Assembly: GCF_037975245.1 (NCBI RefSeq)
Contig: NC_092575.1
Location: 5,451,501-5,511,500, forward strand
Length of the DNA stretch: 60,000 nt
From: Apostichopus japonicus
Lineage: Eukaryota; Echinodermata; Holothuroidea; Aspidochirotida; Stichopodidae
Reading direction: 5' to 3'
Shown here piece after piece: positions 22,965 through 37,948 of the stretch. Both the position numbers and the translations under genes were made by a program. Position 1 is the stretch's first letter, and each line of letters starts with the position of its first letter. The notes beneath the pieces are model-generated. The model was not told the origin of the DNA. It worked only from the letters and a program-made list of their open reading frames with translations, and did not search any database.

Positions 22965-25900
22965 TTTTAAGCACCTTTTGAATATCATAATACTAATCCA
23001 TTCTCGCTCTCCCCTTCGGTCACTGGTTCGAGAGGGGGGTGGGGGATATGTTTTGTTTTTTTTTAAGTTAAATTAATTCTTGCAACTATATGTTAATCAA
23101 TGTTGTCCTATTAACGATGTACCATTGTCGAATCTGAACAGTATATAAGGTTTTTTTGTCTGTCGTTAAAGCTGCCCGCATTGACGTTTGTGTGATGTCA
23201 TATAAAGATAAGAGCTAACCAATTTTGTGAACAGTAAAATATGTATCGGCAGTGGCAGTTGGCTATATTTCTATTTATACCTTTCTTTAATACACTATGC
23301 CACTTTGATTGATGGCACAATCAAAAATTCTCCAATGAACCCTATTGCAGAGAATGAACCACCTATGTGGCTATATATTTTTATTTTTCAAACTTTTATT
23401 TTTTACAACCCTCAAAGGCCTTGACTGTAAAGTTGTATCATAATATATTACCTTGATATCTCCCACGCGAAGGAAAATTTTGTTTAGATATTTTGAGGTT
23501 CTTGTTATCCTATAGAAATAATGAATGAGAACAAACATCAAAGCATTTGGTAACACTGCGATATTTAAACTTGTCCAAATCTTCGGCCTTGTATATATCA
23601 AGGGTACATTAATTACGCAATAATTAAGATTCATTTAGTTAAAGAAAAAACTAATAATCATCTAATAAGGTATTTGTGTAGTTTGAACAACGTCTGTCTC
23701 AGCTTGAGGTTATTAGTCAATTGATTAGATAAATTTTTCATTAGCTTGTATACACCAAACATATACACACAAAATGGGTTCTCTATAAAAAATATAAAAA
23801 AAAGTACCAAAGTGGCTATACGTTATATAAGTTTATGTCTGTGTACACCGACAGTCCAGAAAATGTACGGGGCGCGACACAATTAGTGGGTCGCGAAAAA
23901 ATTCTCGGTGAGTCCCGGGATTTTTTTCCACATGACGTCTAAACAAATTGTCTGCACTTTTTCGGACCTGGTTTCACGACCAAAGTCCAAGCTATATATT
24001 CCTTGATTCTGAGCTTCGATTCTGAGGAGTTGGGGATTGATGGATCGCGGCTTATTCCTCATGGAAGCTGCCGGGTCACAGGCCTTAAAAGTTTGCGAAA
24101 CCGCCGGTATACGCAACCACCACCCACTCGCCACCTCCCTTACTCAGAATTCAGAATAGCTGGCCTACAAAAGCAATGACCTTAACAATTTTGAGCCGTA
24201 TTCGTGCTATGTAAGTACTATACTCGCGTGGAATGATTTCATCAATCCAAAAATATGGAAATGATTCTGTAAAATGTCAACCAGAAAACCGAACTTATCT
24301 CGTCAACAATTTTTTTTTTTTTTTTAAAAGCATATCTTATCAAATGTAATCAAAGTTTTGAAAATTTTCAGAGACAGAAAAGAAACAACCTAAATATAGC
24401 AAATTATTATTTACATAAAAACTTCAACTTACATCGAAATTAAAGAATGTCATTGAAAATGAGATGATAAAAGCAAAAAGTTGAAAGAACGCTTGAGTTG
24501 AAACTTGAAACAAGTGTCTGATTCATTTAAGGAGAATTTTTAGATGAAGCATCTTTCCGAAAATTTGTTGTTTGTGAATTTGAATAATTTCTAAACTGTA
24601 TCCCACGCAGAACCACCAGAATGTCACGAAGAGGTTGTTTACTACAGGGACTTACATTACACTTGGTATATGCAACTTGTATACGGGGCATTGTCAACAT
24701 TAATTTTACCAAACAAATTACATATGGAGAAGTGTATGCGTGGACATACACTTATTGTGCAAGATGCAATTCAACATGACGTATACAGGATTGCAAAGGT
24801 GGGCAGCGGGGACAGGAGGGGTTGGTGGTGCAAATTCCAAATTTCTCCCGACTGACTTAGAGAGCGACACGAACCTTTATGTGTACGGATCGCAGGCGGA
24901 TTAAAACTTAGACGAACGATGGGTGTCACTGAGGAGTCGTTTGATTGCAAATCCACTGTTAGACGGTTTGTTTTGGTGTCGTTACACCCCCCCCCCCAAA
25001 AAAAAAAAATCCGAAAAAAAAATTAGAAATCAAATGTTGCATTTTCGGAGGCATCCATTGAGTACAAATTAGGTCTATAATTAGGTATAAACGTATAAGG
25101 TTGTGAACATAAATATACCGCTATTATCTTTATAAAAAAAACTCCCATTTGAAAGACCCTTCCCCGACTGACGATGGAGTTGGGTCAGGGGACCATGGCC
25201 AAATCCACATATTACACTTAAGCTAAAAAGACGAGTGCATTAGCTGGGTTATGTGAGGGAACAGAAACGAGGAAATTTAATGTCTTTTCCTGTTTAGAAC
25301 TCTAACATTGCTTATATATACGAAAGTAATATATTCCGCCCACACCCTCCTTCCCATCAATGCTATATTAAGATACTGTTGCATGTTAATTGTGGGATTG
25401 TTGGAACTTAGAATGTAACAAATTCATACTTTCCATGACGTCAGAAACTGATAACTGTGGGCGGTGTGCGATTCCATTACGATGTTGATCGAAAGCTTTT
25501 TTCTTTTACTATTGTTGGTTATTCCTTGAAATACGATATTATTTGCGATGTTTGCCCGGCTTTGAATTTACACGAATTAAATGCTATACAACAACATGTT
25601 GCTGTGTGTATGTTTGTGTGGAGGTGGGAGATCACTTCCCGTATATGTAATGAATGGAATATTTTATTAAAAAATAAAAAAGATCTTTTCATCAGCTTCA
25701 AGCATCTTTCACGCTTTTGTTGGCAGATATAGTAAAAAAATCCATAAATTGAAAACAAATTGCCAATGGTTCACCATTTAAGAGAAATCTGTGCAGTTGT
25801 GTTTGCTCTGCGATTTGGTAAATATACACAAAGCAAATCATCGGACGAAAAAACAAACGGTAATTGTTGAGGTAAGTGGTGACTATCCTTACACTCAGGC

Positions 25901-26090
25901 AGCTGTAGCGAGGCCCCAGGGAGGGAAAGGCGGGGCCATGGCTCGACTCCATCTTCAGCTGGGGTCAGAGTTCAGTCGGTGGATTTTTACATTCAGTCAG
26001 GGAACCAATGTTTATAACCCTCCCTAAATCAGGCGTTTAGTCCCTCTGCACTATAAAAGTGTATGTATCTATCTAATCTACCTATATGTT

Positions 26091-26200
<110 letters not shown>

Positions 26201-26259
26201 TCGTTGGTTGGCGTCTATCTTGGCGCAGAGTGCTCTATGTCCGATGGACAGAGCGAAAT

Positions 26260-26304
26260 AGAGTTTCACGCGTTGAGTGATGATCGCTCAACGCGTGAAA
26301 CTCT
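26260..26304. repeat. Perfect palindrome, 18-bp arms, 9-nt loop
   Basis: The arm AGAGTTTCACGCGTTGAG (26260-26277) is exactly matched by its reverse complement (26287-26304) around TGATGATCG. It lies between two long (TA)n arrays. Confidence 0.97.
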
Positions 26305-26347
26305 GAGTTACAACTACTAGTGTTCCACTAGTCTCAACTAGTCTCAA

Positions 26348-26486
<139 letters not shown>

Positions 26487-27546
26487 AAGCTGGCCTCCGC
26501 AATGTCTCCGGCGCAATGGAAGTTCAAAGAGTTATCAGACGTATCAACTGCCACAGGCTATGAATAAACCTTTAATATCCTATCGATTTGTCTCTCGTCT
26601 CTAACTGATATTTTGACGCACAGTAGCGCAGGAAATGCGTGAAACAGCGAATCTACTTAGAAACAGAGGGACGTTTTTTTACCTCATAATATTGAATGAT
26701 GTATGTTTATTAAATGCCACTTGCAGTTCGAATCGCAACCTTCCGTTCTTTCATATTCATCAGCAAATATTGACTTGCTTTGACTTCCATCATTGATTTT
26801 GACAATCGGTTGAACAGGTTTGCGAAGACTTGTTAAAAGTGAGCACACACGCGTGTAGGAGGTCAGGTAAAGCCGGCATTTCAACAAAAAAAAACTGAAT
26901 GAAATGCCAAAAACAGCGAGAGAAAAATATGTAACCTATATCTTAGATCAATATTGACAGACCTTTTATCTATGACTTTTAGACGATGTTACCTCTACAA
27001 GTTGGAGGAACCGTCGCTGTTCTTATTTATGTTACCAATGATTCTTCACGTATATACTTTGATATATACAACATCTGTATTTTCCCCACCCTCTTCACTG
27101 TTCCGTTTGTGAAAAACCTATTTCACCCTACTGCAGACCCTGCCGCGCAAAACGACGAACACGCAGATGTGTTTATGGTCATGACGGTTGCTATGTGGGT
27201 CATCGGAATGATTTATTTAAGACGATATCAACTCATAACGAAACTCTGAATATTAAATTAATTTAGCGATTACGGTAAAGCTAAATGATTCCTTACCAGA
27301 ATACATACACCAACTTTTTATTCCACTTTTCGCTGCATATGGCTGCTTGAAATCTCCATAGTTTGTGAGCCACCCACCGTTACCACAAAACCAAATTTAC
27401 TATATCAGTATCATTTAGCTCCCTCCCCTTCCACTCTCGGGGTCTATATGTAGATTATCATACATCTTTCCTTCCTACAACTATAACCCACCCCTCCCAC
27501 CTCATTGACTCTCTCTCCCTCCCTCTTCAATATGCATATAAACATA

Positions 27547-27721
<175 letters not shown>

Positions 27722-28400
27722 TCATTTCAATCTTGGCTAGGTGCATGCATTTTTTTTTCATTACCGTTGCAATTTTTAACTTGGTTTTATGAGCCTCGCA
27801 TTTATCGCTCTTGCCACCCATAACATACCATAATTCGTACACACAGTTCAGTGTCGCCATAGCAACGCGAATTGCTCAAGAAGACGATCGGCACATAGCT
27901 AGAACCATGCACCGATGCTGCGTATACATCTCATCAATTTTCTGCAGTTTTTTTGTACAATGCCCTGGGTATTTAGATATAGTATATTAATCCATGTCCA
28001 TATATAGCTCCATACTAATGGATTTCACCATTCTAATCAATCCGTAATGTTATGAAGCGAGGTTTAACACACCCTCAGTAGAGAGCTTGTGATCTTCAGT
28101 AAGAGCTCTTTTTCCCAAAAGAGACCTGGGCATGTTTATAAATTTAAAAGAAAAAAAAATACGCACAAGAAGTATAGAAGAAGTTAAAAAAGAAAAGAAA
28201 AAACAAGGTGGAGGCGCGGAAGCTTCATGTTCAAGAAAAGAAAAAATTCTCCCAGGGAAACTTGATATTTTCCATCCTGACAAAATTCTTTGAGGCAAGA
28301 AATCGTATCTTCAAGATGAGCAGCTCACTTTGTTATAAAGGAAAAGGTTGTGAACGAACGAATGACATTAAAGGAGTGTATTAGGTCAATCGCGGCTTTG

Positions 28401-28402
<2 letters not shown>

Positions 28403-28434
<32 letters not shown>
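28403..28434. repeat. (TA)n tract, short
   Basis: About 32 bp of pure TA. Confidence 0.9.
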
Positions 28435-28438
<4 letters not shown>

Positions 28439-30540
28439 TCAGTTGCTTCTGAGAAAACGAGTTGCTCCTGAGACAATAAAGTACTGACACATTAAGAGAC
28501 TAAGCCCAATTAATTCAGGATCCAGCCCTGACGATAGCATAGTTTTATTAAGTCCGTAGTAAAAAATAACAGTAAAACGCTTTAGGCTACAACTGTTGTA
28601 TAGATATATATAAATACATTGACATAAGATATACTTGTTCCATGATATTATGTTTTATATACATGAGAGAAAGGGGAGGAGAAAGGAAGGAGATGGTGAG
28701 GGGAAAAAATGAATAAATATATCGCCTTTTAGGTAATACAGCAAACGCCCTCTCTACTTTACGTTGTAGGTTAAACATATACGCACAATGTTCTATTGTG
28801 TGGTATTATTATCTCTCTGCTTTATATCAAACTATTTAGACCTTTGACAAGTCAGAGACTACACAGAACTTGCTCCAGTGTTTCGGTATGTTACAGTATA
28901 GACGATTGATAATTACAATACAAAGGTCGTCTCACCACTAATGATTTATCAATGATGGCATTTGAACAATCGCAAGAAAAGACCGTACTGCGCAGCATAC
29001 AGTATACCACAAGCACAAGCTGCACAAGGGATTGATCATGACAACTGCACATGCGCAAAAAAAAGAAAATTATAGATGCATGATTACTTATGAAAAAGCT
29101 CTCTTAGAGTTACTATTTGTCACGATGTTGATTAAATCGTCTCTTCACTTGATGAATTAATGGAAGACGATGTTCACAAAGTAACAGTCATTGAAATATA
29201 CTTTACAAGCAAATCACTCATCGAAAATAAGAGACGCCTAATATGTCAGCTGTATGTTGACTATACACGAGCTGATATATATAATGCGACATTTGCGTGT
29301 TTTTTAAGGTACATGTCTTATAGCTGAACTAACATGACAGTTGTTATAACATGCGTGTGTGTAGACTCAATGATAATAAGACATACACAAGTAAACCAGT
29401 AATGTACCAGTAATTACCAACATATGTTCTTATATACAAAGTGCTGTTATATGTGTAAGTTAGTAAGTTGCTCTTCGCTGTCATTGAGTATATGCATTGT
29501 TTGTACAAGTATGGACTATACTATATTATACGCCTCATTTTGTACAAGAGGCAACCGGACCCCTTCGAGCATTGTTTAGTTATTAAGTCTATACTTCACT
29601 CTTCCCATATTGGGAGTCCATATGTTCAATCCCTTTACATGATTTTCTTTTTTTCATTCTGGGAAAAAGGTTATTTCCTTCATAAGTTTTTATTCGTAGA
29701 AAACTATCATAACCTAGATCTCAAAACGATATTAGTGAGTACAAAATCCAGAAAAAAACACATTGTAAATCCAACTAGAATAATTCACCCCCTATTAACC
29801 TATAATGGTAGCGCCCTAACATGACTTTTAAAATCTTGATATATCCCAAACGGAACCTTCAATGTCAGTTTCGATGGAATTGTGTTAATAAGTTTTTCTG
29901 TTACATCAAATAACGAAAATGAATGTACCAGCTTTATCATTATTCACGCATGGTTCACATAGTAAAAGTGGATTTCTTTCTTTTAACATGGATGCCCCAA
30001 GAATCGTGCAAGTTTGTAAGAGATTTGATCATACTGACAGACATCTATCACCTTTAAATATTATGGCAATGTAAGGCTCATCGATTCCCATTGTCGTAAG
30101 TGGTATGAGGGTATTTCGGGACAGTCTATTTTATTAATAGGTGTTACCGGTATGCATAATCGCGACGTCATTTGCAGCAAACACTGATGTAACCACAAAC
30201 ACATATAGTAACCCGGCATTTCACATAATTTTTTGGCCATATTTGTCATTAATTTGTTTTTTCATTTAAGATGCAACGTTATATCATCCTGAAAAAAAGT
30301 CACCTAAAATACGGCACGAAAATAAAAAAAACCTAGCTACTGGTCAATTTCAGACCCAGTTTCTCATCGGAAATGTGACCATGCGAACATAACAACATTT
30401 TATATACAGTACAATATAACAACTTCACATCAAAAGAAAAACAACCTGACAAACAGACCACGTACACCCTAGAACGAGGCCGTGAAATGAAAGATACGTG
30501 TGTACATTGACAGAAACGTCCAAGATTAACTGTATAATTA

Positions 30541-30800
30541 TAGGCTATATATAGGCTATATATAGGTGGGCTATACTGATAGGCTATGTATAGGCTACAT
30601 ATAGGCTATATATAGACTATATATAGACTATACATATAGGCTAAATATAGGGTATACATATAGGCTATACAGGCTATATATAGGTTATATATGGGCTACA
30701 TATAGGGTATACATATAGGTTATATAGACTATATATGCTATATATAAGCAATACATATAGGCTATATATAGGCTATATAGGCTATAAATAGGCTATATTT
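30541..30800. repeat. TATAGGCTATA minisatellite
   Basis: About 260 bp of degenerate ATAGGCTATATATAGG units with ACATATAGG variants. It contains no gene. Confidence 0.9.
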
Positions 30801-31560
30801 ATACCGGTAATTTCTATAAATAAAAAACAAATTGCACCAAAACAAAGGCAGGAGGGTGACTTAGTATACGAAACACTCACAGAGATGAGAAGCATTATTA
30901 AACGTTAAAGAAGAGCCCACTCTAGTATACATCGGAAGCCGTTAACTCTATTAATATATGTTACTCAAAATACTCCATATTAAGTTTAAAAGAAGATGTA
31001 GAGCTTTCTCTTTTTTTACCAGTTACAAGAAGTCACAAAATCTTAACCCATGTGGCAATAAACATAAAGATGCTTTGAATTCAACCCATCTAAATGCATA
31101 CTCGCTAGTTATCTCGCTAGGTAATGCAACTTCTCTACGAGACATGTTTTTGATAAGGCGCGCAGAATATTTAGACATCTTATTGTAGCCTTGAATACCA
31201 TGTATTATCAATAATTGAATGCTATATCCTTGGGCAAGATATAAATTGCTTGCCGAAACTTCCATTTTATAAAATAAAACTCTCTTTTAGCCTCGGTCGA
31301 CATATAACTGGATCGGTCAATACCGTTACTTGATAGCATTACTCACTTAAAAAGGAGCAATTCGCATTAACAGAAAAAGTATTTACAACCAACCCAATTG
31401 AATTACCCATATAGCTATTACTTAGCAGACGGCGGTCTGAAAAGGTTACTTACACAATTCGAGACAAATGAATATTAACTTGTATCAACCAATAAGAACC
31501 GTTGGGGATTGTGTTGCCTGTATTAGTATATGTTTGTGATGAACAATAAACTGTTTAGAC

Positions 31561-31565
<5 letters not shown>

Positions 31566-31624
<59 letters not shown>
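31566..31624. repeat. (TA)n tract, about 60 bp
   Basis: Pure alternating TA. Confidence 0.97.
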
Positions 31625-31626
<2 letters not shown>

Positions 31627-33653
31627 ACATACTATCTGCATACTGAAATCATGTCGTCTACAGTAAGATGTACAATCTTATATTCACTTAAAAGCAGTTG
31701 TATATACTGCATGTGATGAAAAGTAATGTTATCAGATATTCGATCACATTTTCTTAATTTTCAAGGCAAACATACATCAAAATTTAGCTTAGACCAGCAC
31801 AATTCATATGACAGATTCATATACAATTTGCAGAAAAGAATGGAGGGTATTTTTGGGGGGGGGATCTGACCATCAATATAGGGTATGGTGAAGAATGATA
31901 CTCCAGTGGATCAAGTGGTTTGTGGAGTCCGTTGGGTTTATGGTGAAAGTTGACACAGTAACACTAGTGAAAGGCGTTCATATCATTTGGATATGACATC
32001 AGCTACTTTTAGTTTCCTCTTTGACAATACAGGATGCTAACTCACCGCATAACAACATGCGATATTTACCTAAACTTACTTTACTGACTTTTTGGAAAAT
32101 TGATTTTATGTACAAAGTTAAAAGCTTCTTCGAGTCCTACTCTATCTTTCTTACACAATTGTATTACCACTAAATGGCCTTAAGCCAAGAAAGCACTTAT
32201 CGACAGCTTAATAATGTTTTAAGCCGTTTTAATCTCGTGGGATACGGTTAAAGAATTATTTGCAATTTACATTCCTTTTGATCCTTCAACAAGGTCTTGT
32301 ATGCCATAGAGTACTGAGAATTAATTAAGTGCCTTTGAAAACAAAGAGTTTTAGAGTTTAAAGAAAAAAATCAAAATTATTTGCACATTGTAATCTCGAC
32401 ATGAAAATGACTGGACTTATGTTTCGAATAGCAACCTTATGTTAAGTTCACAGCAGAATACGTCAGGAATTCAAGAAACGCTTATGATGTCACTATATGT
32501 GTATGTATGTACTATAAAGTTACATACTTTGAATAAGTTAAATACTTCACAGTGTGTAAATAATAATAGATCATACGTAATGTAACGTGACGTTCCGCGC
32601 GATATGGTTTGGTGATAGAATGTTGCCTTTACGTGCATGTTATGACGTAACCACGTGAATGATTTTTCCGTGTATATAAGTTGGACGAAAACGTTGACAC
32701 CCTTCCATCATTTCTTCACCAACAATAACCAGAAAGGCTCATTTTCTCCTTTCTGGAGTGGTAAATTATTTTAAGAAGAAAAAATTCAAGGACGAAATAA
32801 ATCATATCATTTTATAAATTCTTGTACGCATGTTCAAGTTGTCTGCAAAGTTCAGACTGAAAATAAGAGTAAAACATCGAACCTTGACAAATGAGGCATG
32901 AAAGAGGCTCTTTTGTTTATGATTATGACGTCATTGAGCCATGTAATACGACACAATCATGCGCACTTGAAGTCCTGAAATAATCGTTTGATTTATTTTT
33001 ACCCAATTATCTGATGATTGTACATCTCATGAGGATGTATCAGGTAGTTTAGTATTTAAAAAAGGGTCTCGTCAGACTTCAATGATGTGGATTTCCTCTC
33101 TATCTTCTTCATGTACAGTACCTTAAGTAAGAAGATGCTGGCTCTTCCTCACCCCCACCCAACCCCTCCCCACCCTCAATTTATATACTGTTTTCACCAA
33201 ATCGACATAATATTACTCAAGAGGAACTACAATCGATCTAAGTAAGACGCACTATGCTAGATAGGGCTACTGTTATTAAAATAATCTTGAGTTAGAAACT
33301 AAGAATTCTATTTGATTTTGAATAAAAATAGACACCTATCGCCGAAACGGGTTTCAAATTAATAAGTACTTACCACAGTCTTAAAGGACTTTTCTTGGTC
33401 AAAACGTTTGGGTATATTCTTCAAAAGACAAATGTCAACAATAACAATCAGTATACTTGTATGCTCTTTTCTGTTCCACATAGTTTTTGACCAAAAAGCA
33501 AGGTGAAATGCTGCTTTTGAGATCTTAACTTTCACAATAGTGTAACTTTAAACATAGCTTTCCACATTTATAGGATATACCAAGCCCAGGGTATGTGAGG
33601 CAATCGTGAACCCTTACAATAGATATACATATTTGTTGTCTAATTCATCAAAG

Positions 33654-34826
33654 CTACCAGTCACTAGAATAATCAGTCAATGGTGGTGACCGGATTTCAA
33701 GTCTCCCTGGTGCTAGAAGATTGCGGTCACTCGGATGCCATAATTTTTCATCATTATTTTCATTATTCGTCGGAGAAGTTGTATCGTCTTCTGCATCTGA
33801 TAATTTTAATTTTGGAAGAGGCTGCCTTGCATTTAGTTTCCGTCTTGGCGGAGAAGGCGAAATTTGAATCTGGCGAAGGTTTCTCGCTGATTGCGATCTT
33901 GCTCTCGGTAGAAGCTGACTTTTGACAACAGTAACTGGAAGAGTGACGCTCTTCTGTCTGTTAGGACTACCAAAGCTTTTATGTACATTTTTAGGAGATG
34001 CTGGCGCACTAAATGGATAAGATGGAAACAGGTTTTGCTTTAATCTTGAAAGCCGAGGATCAGCCGACAATTCTGTCCTTGTAGAGTTACCGTTTATATT
34101 TTCCATGGATCTCGAAAGGACTCTAGCTAGACAGGTTTTCGCGTGAAGTCCCTGGCACTCACAAGAAGTTGATACATTCCTTATCGATCTAGGAAATCGT
34201 TTGGAGCGGTCAACGGGAGGTGTAAGGTTGCCGGAGTTGTACGCCGTTGATCCACTGCGTGGGTAACTACTGCTGAGAGGTTCTCGCTTGAATTTGCCTT
34301 TTTCGGGGTATTCATCTATCGAGATCTTTGGGGCGACCAATTGGTAGTTTTTGGACTGCGTCAAGGAGGTGGAACTCGACCTTTGACGGAAAGAGTCGAG
34401 AGGATGTGACGAACTGGAAGAAATACTGGCATGAAGAGCAGAGTCGGAGGCAGATTTACTGATGTCCTCACTTGAGTATCCTCTTCGTAAAGATGTAACA
34501 ATCGGCGCCAAAAGAAAGTGATCATTCTTAGGGCTTTCTTGGTCTGCTGACGTGGACCTTTTGTATTGCATTGGCTTTGATGTGAACGGTCCATCCGGTG
34601 GCCTCCGTATACTTAGGGCTGGTAAGTGGAAAGAGCTTTGCGTTCCGTCCAGGGTTTCGTCACTTTTCGACTTGGCCGAAGTCGTTTTCTTGTCTTGTGA
34701 CGACCTGTCTCTGGCGGTGCTCTTTTGGTTTAAAGTATGACAATCATGAAGTGTAAGTGTATTTAAATGTCTACTTACATCTCTGGCGTTCCTTGTCTGT
34801 GGGCTTTCAACACTTGACGTATCCAT
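33654..34826 (-). CDS. Intronless Ser/Pro/Arg-rich, probably disordered protein (390 aa), function unknown
   Basis: The frame starts at ATG 34826 with an in-frame TAA nine bases upstream and A at -3, and ends at TAG 33656-33654, so it needs no introns. Composition is rich in Ser, Arg, Pro, Lys and Asn, with no signal peptide, membrane segment or recognised domain. Proline-directed sites (SP at about 8, 98, 277, 287, 323, 351 and 380) and basophilic sites (RRGYSS about 114-119, RQRSSS about 147-152, RARSQS about 308-313) suggest a phosphorylated scaffold-type protein. The only Cys cluster is SCECQGLHAKTC at about 221-232. The long frame has steady biased composition unlike the AT-rich flanks, which supports real coding. 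No family is recognised; a lineage-restricted protein or a retrocopy are both possible. Confidence 0.75.
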   Translation of the reverse strand: MDTSSVESPQTRNARDVSRHLNTLTLHDCHTLNQKSTARDRSSQDKKTTSAKSKSDETLDGTQSSFHLPALSIRRPPDGPFTSKPMQYKRSTSADQESPKNDHFLLAPIVTSLRRGYSSEDISKSASDSALHASISSSSSHPLDSFRQRSSSTSLTQSKNYQLVAPKISIDEYPEKGKFKREPLSSSYPRSGSTAYNSGNLTPPVDRSKRFPRSIRNVSTSCECQGLHAKTCLARVLSRSMENINGNSTRTELSADPRLSRLKQNLFPSYPFSAPASPKNVHKSFGSPNRQKSVTLPVTVVKSQLLPRARSQSARNLRQIQISPSPPRRKLNARQPLPKLKLSDAEDDTTSPTNNENNDEKLWHPSDRNLLAPGRLEIRSPPLTDYSSDW

Positions 34827-36683
34827 ATTTATTTAACAATCCAGTTATCAATTCAGATTTCTTTTTTAATACATGTCTCTAAAGATGTATCTAAATGTCT
34901 CTGTCATCGGCCGTTGACATGATTGTTACCTCAGAATGAAGATTGATAATAATGGTAGCTCGATTATTGTAATATTTATCATTTCCAATTTCACAGAAAT
35001 TACTGACAGTTCTTTTTTATTAAAGTCCTCTTCGATTCCAACCAATTTGTCTTACACTTAGATCATCCTTCTGTGGAGCATTAATGCCCAAGCGTATGCA
35101 TAGTTTAAAACGCATAGTTATATGCTTAACGTTAAAACAAAAACACGTTGAACCTCTGTATCGATCCTAGAGCAGATTTTAATTATTTAATAAATGCTTC
35201 TTCCTCTTTTTCGTCTTATTATTATTATTAGTATTCACGTAACTTTAAAGCAAGGTTGAAACCAAACGAAACTTCGTTGGTTCTGTAATATCTTGATGCA
35301 ATTTTCGCACACCAGTTTATTCCAGAACAACGTGTGACGACCAGAATTAATCTTCAGAAAGCTATCCTCAGTTTAAATGTATGAGTTCACAATCACAATT
35401 TATCAAACCACCAGACAGATGTGGCGCATCATAGATGAAATTCATCTGCTATAGATGGACATGTAAGTTTAAGCACCAAAAACGCTGGTTAATATAACAT
35501 CCGTTCAAGTCAATTGGTGTTATAATCACGTCCACGTGGGATTTTAACGGATAGAACGTCGGTTAACCAAACCACAAATCATAAACGGCCTACATATTGG
35601 CAATAAATCCCAAATGTCGTCGTCGTCGTCGCCTCCGCCGCCGCCGGTTATTGAGTGTTTACAACACTCGTGGACTTAAGACCCGTGTCAAGGATATAAG
35701 TGATTATCGTTGAAATTTTACAATGACAAAATGAAAGGTAACTTTAATTCCAGTTGCGAATATTAGGTATAGGTATGGAGATGATATTAAATTCAAATTG
35801 TACACATTAATAATTTTGCTCTGGAATGTTTTTTTTTTTCTGTTCTCAATCTTTCTTCGATTTATCTGATAGGTTTCCTATTTTCGCCTTTGTTATACCA
35901 GTCATAACCTGTTTTCTTGAAATGTAAAAACAAAAATGACTCCCTTTCACTACTGTTTTTCAAGTAATGAAAACACCACTCTATACCTTTTCCTCGAAAG
36001 TCCGTCTTCGAATTAAATGTACATAGTCTACATTCGTGCAATCATTAGGGCGACATTAGTGATCTTCGAAATCACTTAATACTAGCGTTGACGACAATTT
36101 GGAAATTAAACGGAAAAAACTCCGATATTTTACGTATGTAACATGTATCATACCAAATATTCCAAGAACACGAATCCGGTGTAGCAAATAATAATATATT
36201 AGACACTACACCAAAAAAGTAGAAATTAATATAGCCAATTTTCGCCGGGCACAAATGTAGAACATAAGCAGAAAATTATTATTCCGAAATGATTATTGTT
36301 ATACATATAAACGTAAAGTCGTATTTGCAATGGGTTGTATTTCACACAACAGGTTCCAAACGATGAAACGACTGTCTCTGCAGTCTACGCGTCACGTTAT
36401 CGCTGTTTATCCTCTCAAAATGATGTGATACCTAATTAAACCGACCCCGAGCTGAAAAATCATCTTTTTCAATTTACATCAGAGGTTGGACAAACTGATT
36501 CAGGTATTCCCAATTACTGGCACTACGTCCGTGCATCACTCGGAAATTGCAAAAAATAAAACTTGCTAGTTGATGTTTATTATTATCTTTCTCCGATGAG
36601 TCTGCGAGGTTATGAGCAAAGTCTTTCTAGTCCATAGAACGAATGCACTTACAAGCATCGTCTTCTGATGCAATATTGAGACC

Positions 36684-36686
<3 letters not shown>

Positions 36687-36732
<46 letters not shown>
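36687..36732. repeat. (TA)n tract, about 45 bp
   Basis: TA repeat ending TATATGTATATATGG, in gene-free DNA. Confidence 0.93.
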
Positions 36733-36733
<1 letters not shown>

Positions 36734-37135
36734 GGTATATACAAGAAATAAGGAGCAACGGTGATTGGCTAGTAAGGTAGACTGCACGCCTACCATCGCT
36801 ATCAAAGTTTAATCAATTCTTGAGGGAGAAGAGCAAATGTAGCGTGGAACAAACACGGTCAAATGAAGCTTGCAGGATCGTAATTTGGTGAGAGTCTTCA
36901 AAGACTACAACAGGAAGACGAGTGGAAATAAATAGATCACGCATTGCCATGTGATTATTGCAGTCGCTAATGGGGTACAAACCATCGGTTAGTTAATAGC
37001 TAGAGTGAATGGGCCTTTACGGTGTCTAGCACGATCGTAATCTCGCGAGCGGTGGATGATGAGAAACATCAGTCTGTTCACATGTCACACTTGTTTTGCG
37101 CAAAATAATATCAACTTAGAAACAATATGTAACAT

Positions 37136-37530
37136 CAGTGGCGTCGCCAGGGTGTGGCTTGGGGGGGGCACGTGCACTCCTAAAAAATTGTGACAACTCC
37201 CAGGTGCCCCCCTCCCCCCTACCCAGATGCGATTTGTAGTGTTGTTAAAAAAAATACTCAAACAAAGCCTTTATCTGCCTCAATTAAAAATATAAATATC
37301 GGACAGAGAAAGCCCGAAAATTCTTGAACATGAAGTTTACTTCTAGTTGAAAAATATAGCACAAGATTGCATCTAAGGACCCTTAATTAATCAAAAATTT
37401 CGCATACCCCTCCCCTTAGACCCCTCCACCAGGACGGCTTTCACAAATAAACCTTGTGCCCTCCTTATTAAGTGATGTGCCCCCCTGTGCTCCCCACCCC
37501 CTATTATTGCAATGTCTGGCGACGCCACTG
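37136..37530. mobile_element. hAT-type MITE, 395 bp
   Basis: Ends CAGTGGCGTCGCCAG and CTGGCGACGCCACTG are perfect inverted repeats of at least 15 bp. The flanks TGTAACAT (37128-37135) and TGTAGCAT (37531-37538) are an 8-bp target duplication with one mismatch. The interior carries AAGATTGCATCTAAGGAC and CCCCTTAGACCCCTCC, also found in the tandem units of the MITE at 7134. No transposase is present. Confidence 0.9.
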
Positions 37531-37814
37531 TGTAGCATATAGCCTACCACGACGAGTTATTGAGGTCCACGTTATGAACAGAATAGTGAGGATGACAACG
37601 ATTTGAAAGTGATGTACAAACTCCATGTAGGTAGTATGCCGCGACGGGGTAGCCTACGTGTCACATTTAACGTACCAGGCATTAACAGAATAGCGAGGTT
37701 TATAACAGAGTGCGATATAGACTGCATTTAACATATTACTCTTTACATGTGTCATACAGATCAGCGAGGTTTACAAAGACAACATAAGATAAAAAGTCCA
37801 TGTATAAAAGCATC

Positions 37815-37826
<12 letters not shown>

Positions 37827-37913
<87 letters not shown>

Positions 37914-37948
37914 CTACTTCCAATCATATATATATATATATATATATT
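37827..37948. repeat. (TA)n tracts with duplicated TTGTTYTACTTCCAATCA spacer
   Basis: Two TA arrays (about 37827-37910 and 37927-37948), each followed by TTGTT(C/T)TACTTCCAATCA. This indicates a small duplication that includes the TA tract. Confidence 0.93.

Noticed and set aside
23883-24134. 83-codon minus-strand frame
   Set aside because: It has somewhat gene-like composition and may be a transposon relic, but I see no motif and no splice-supported neighbours.
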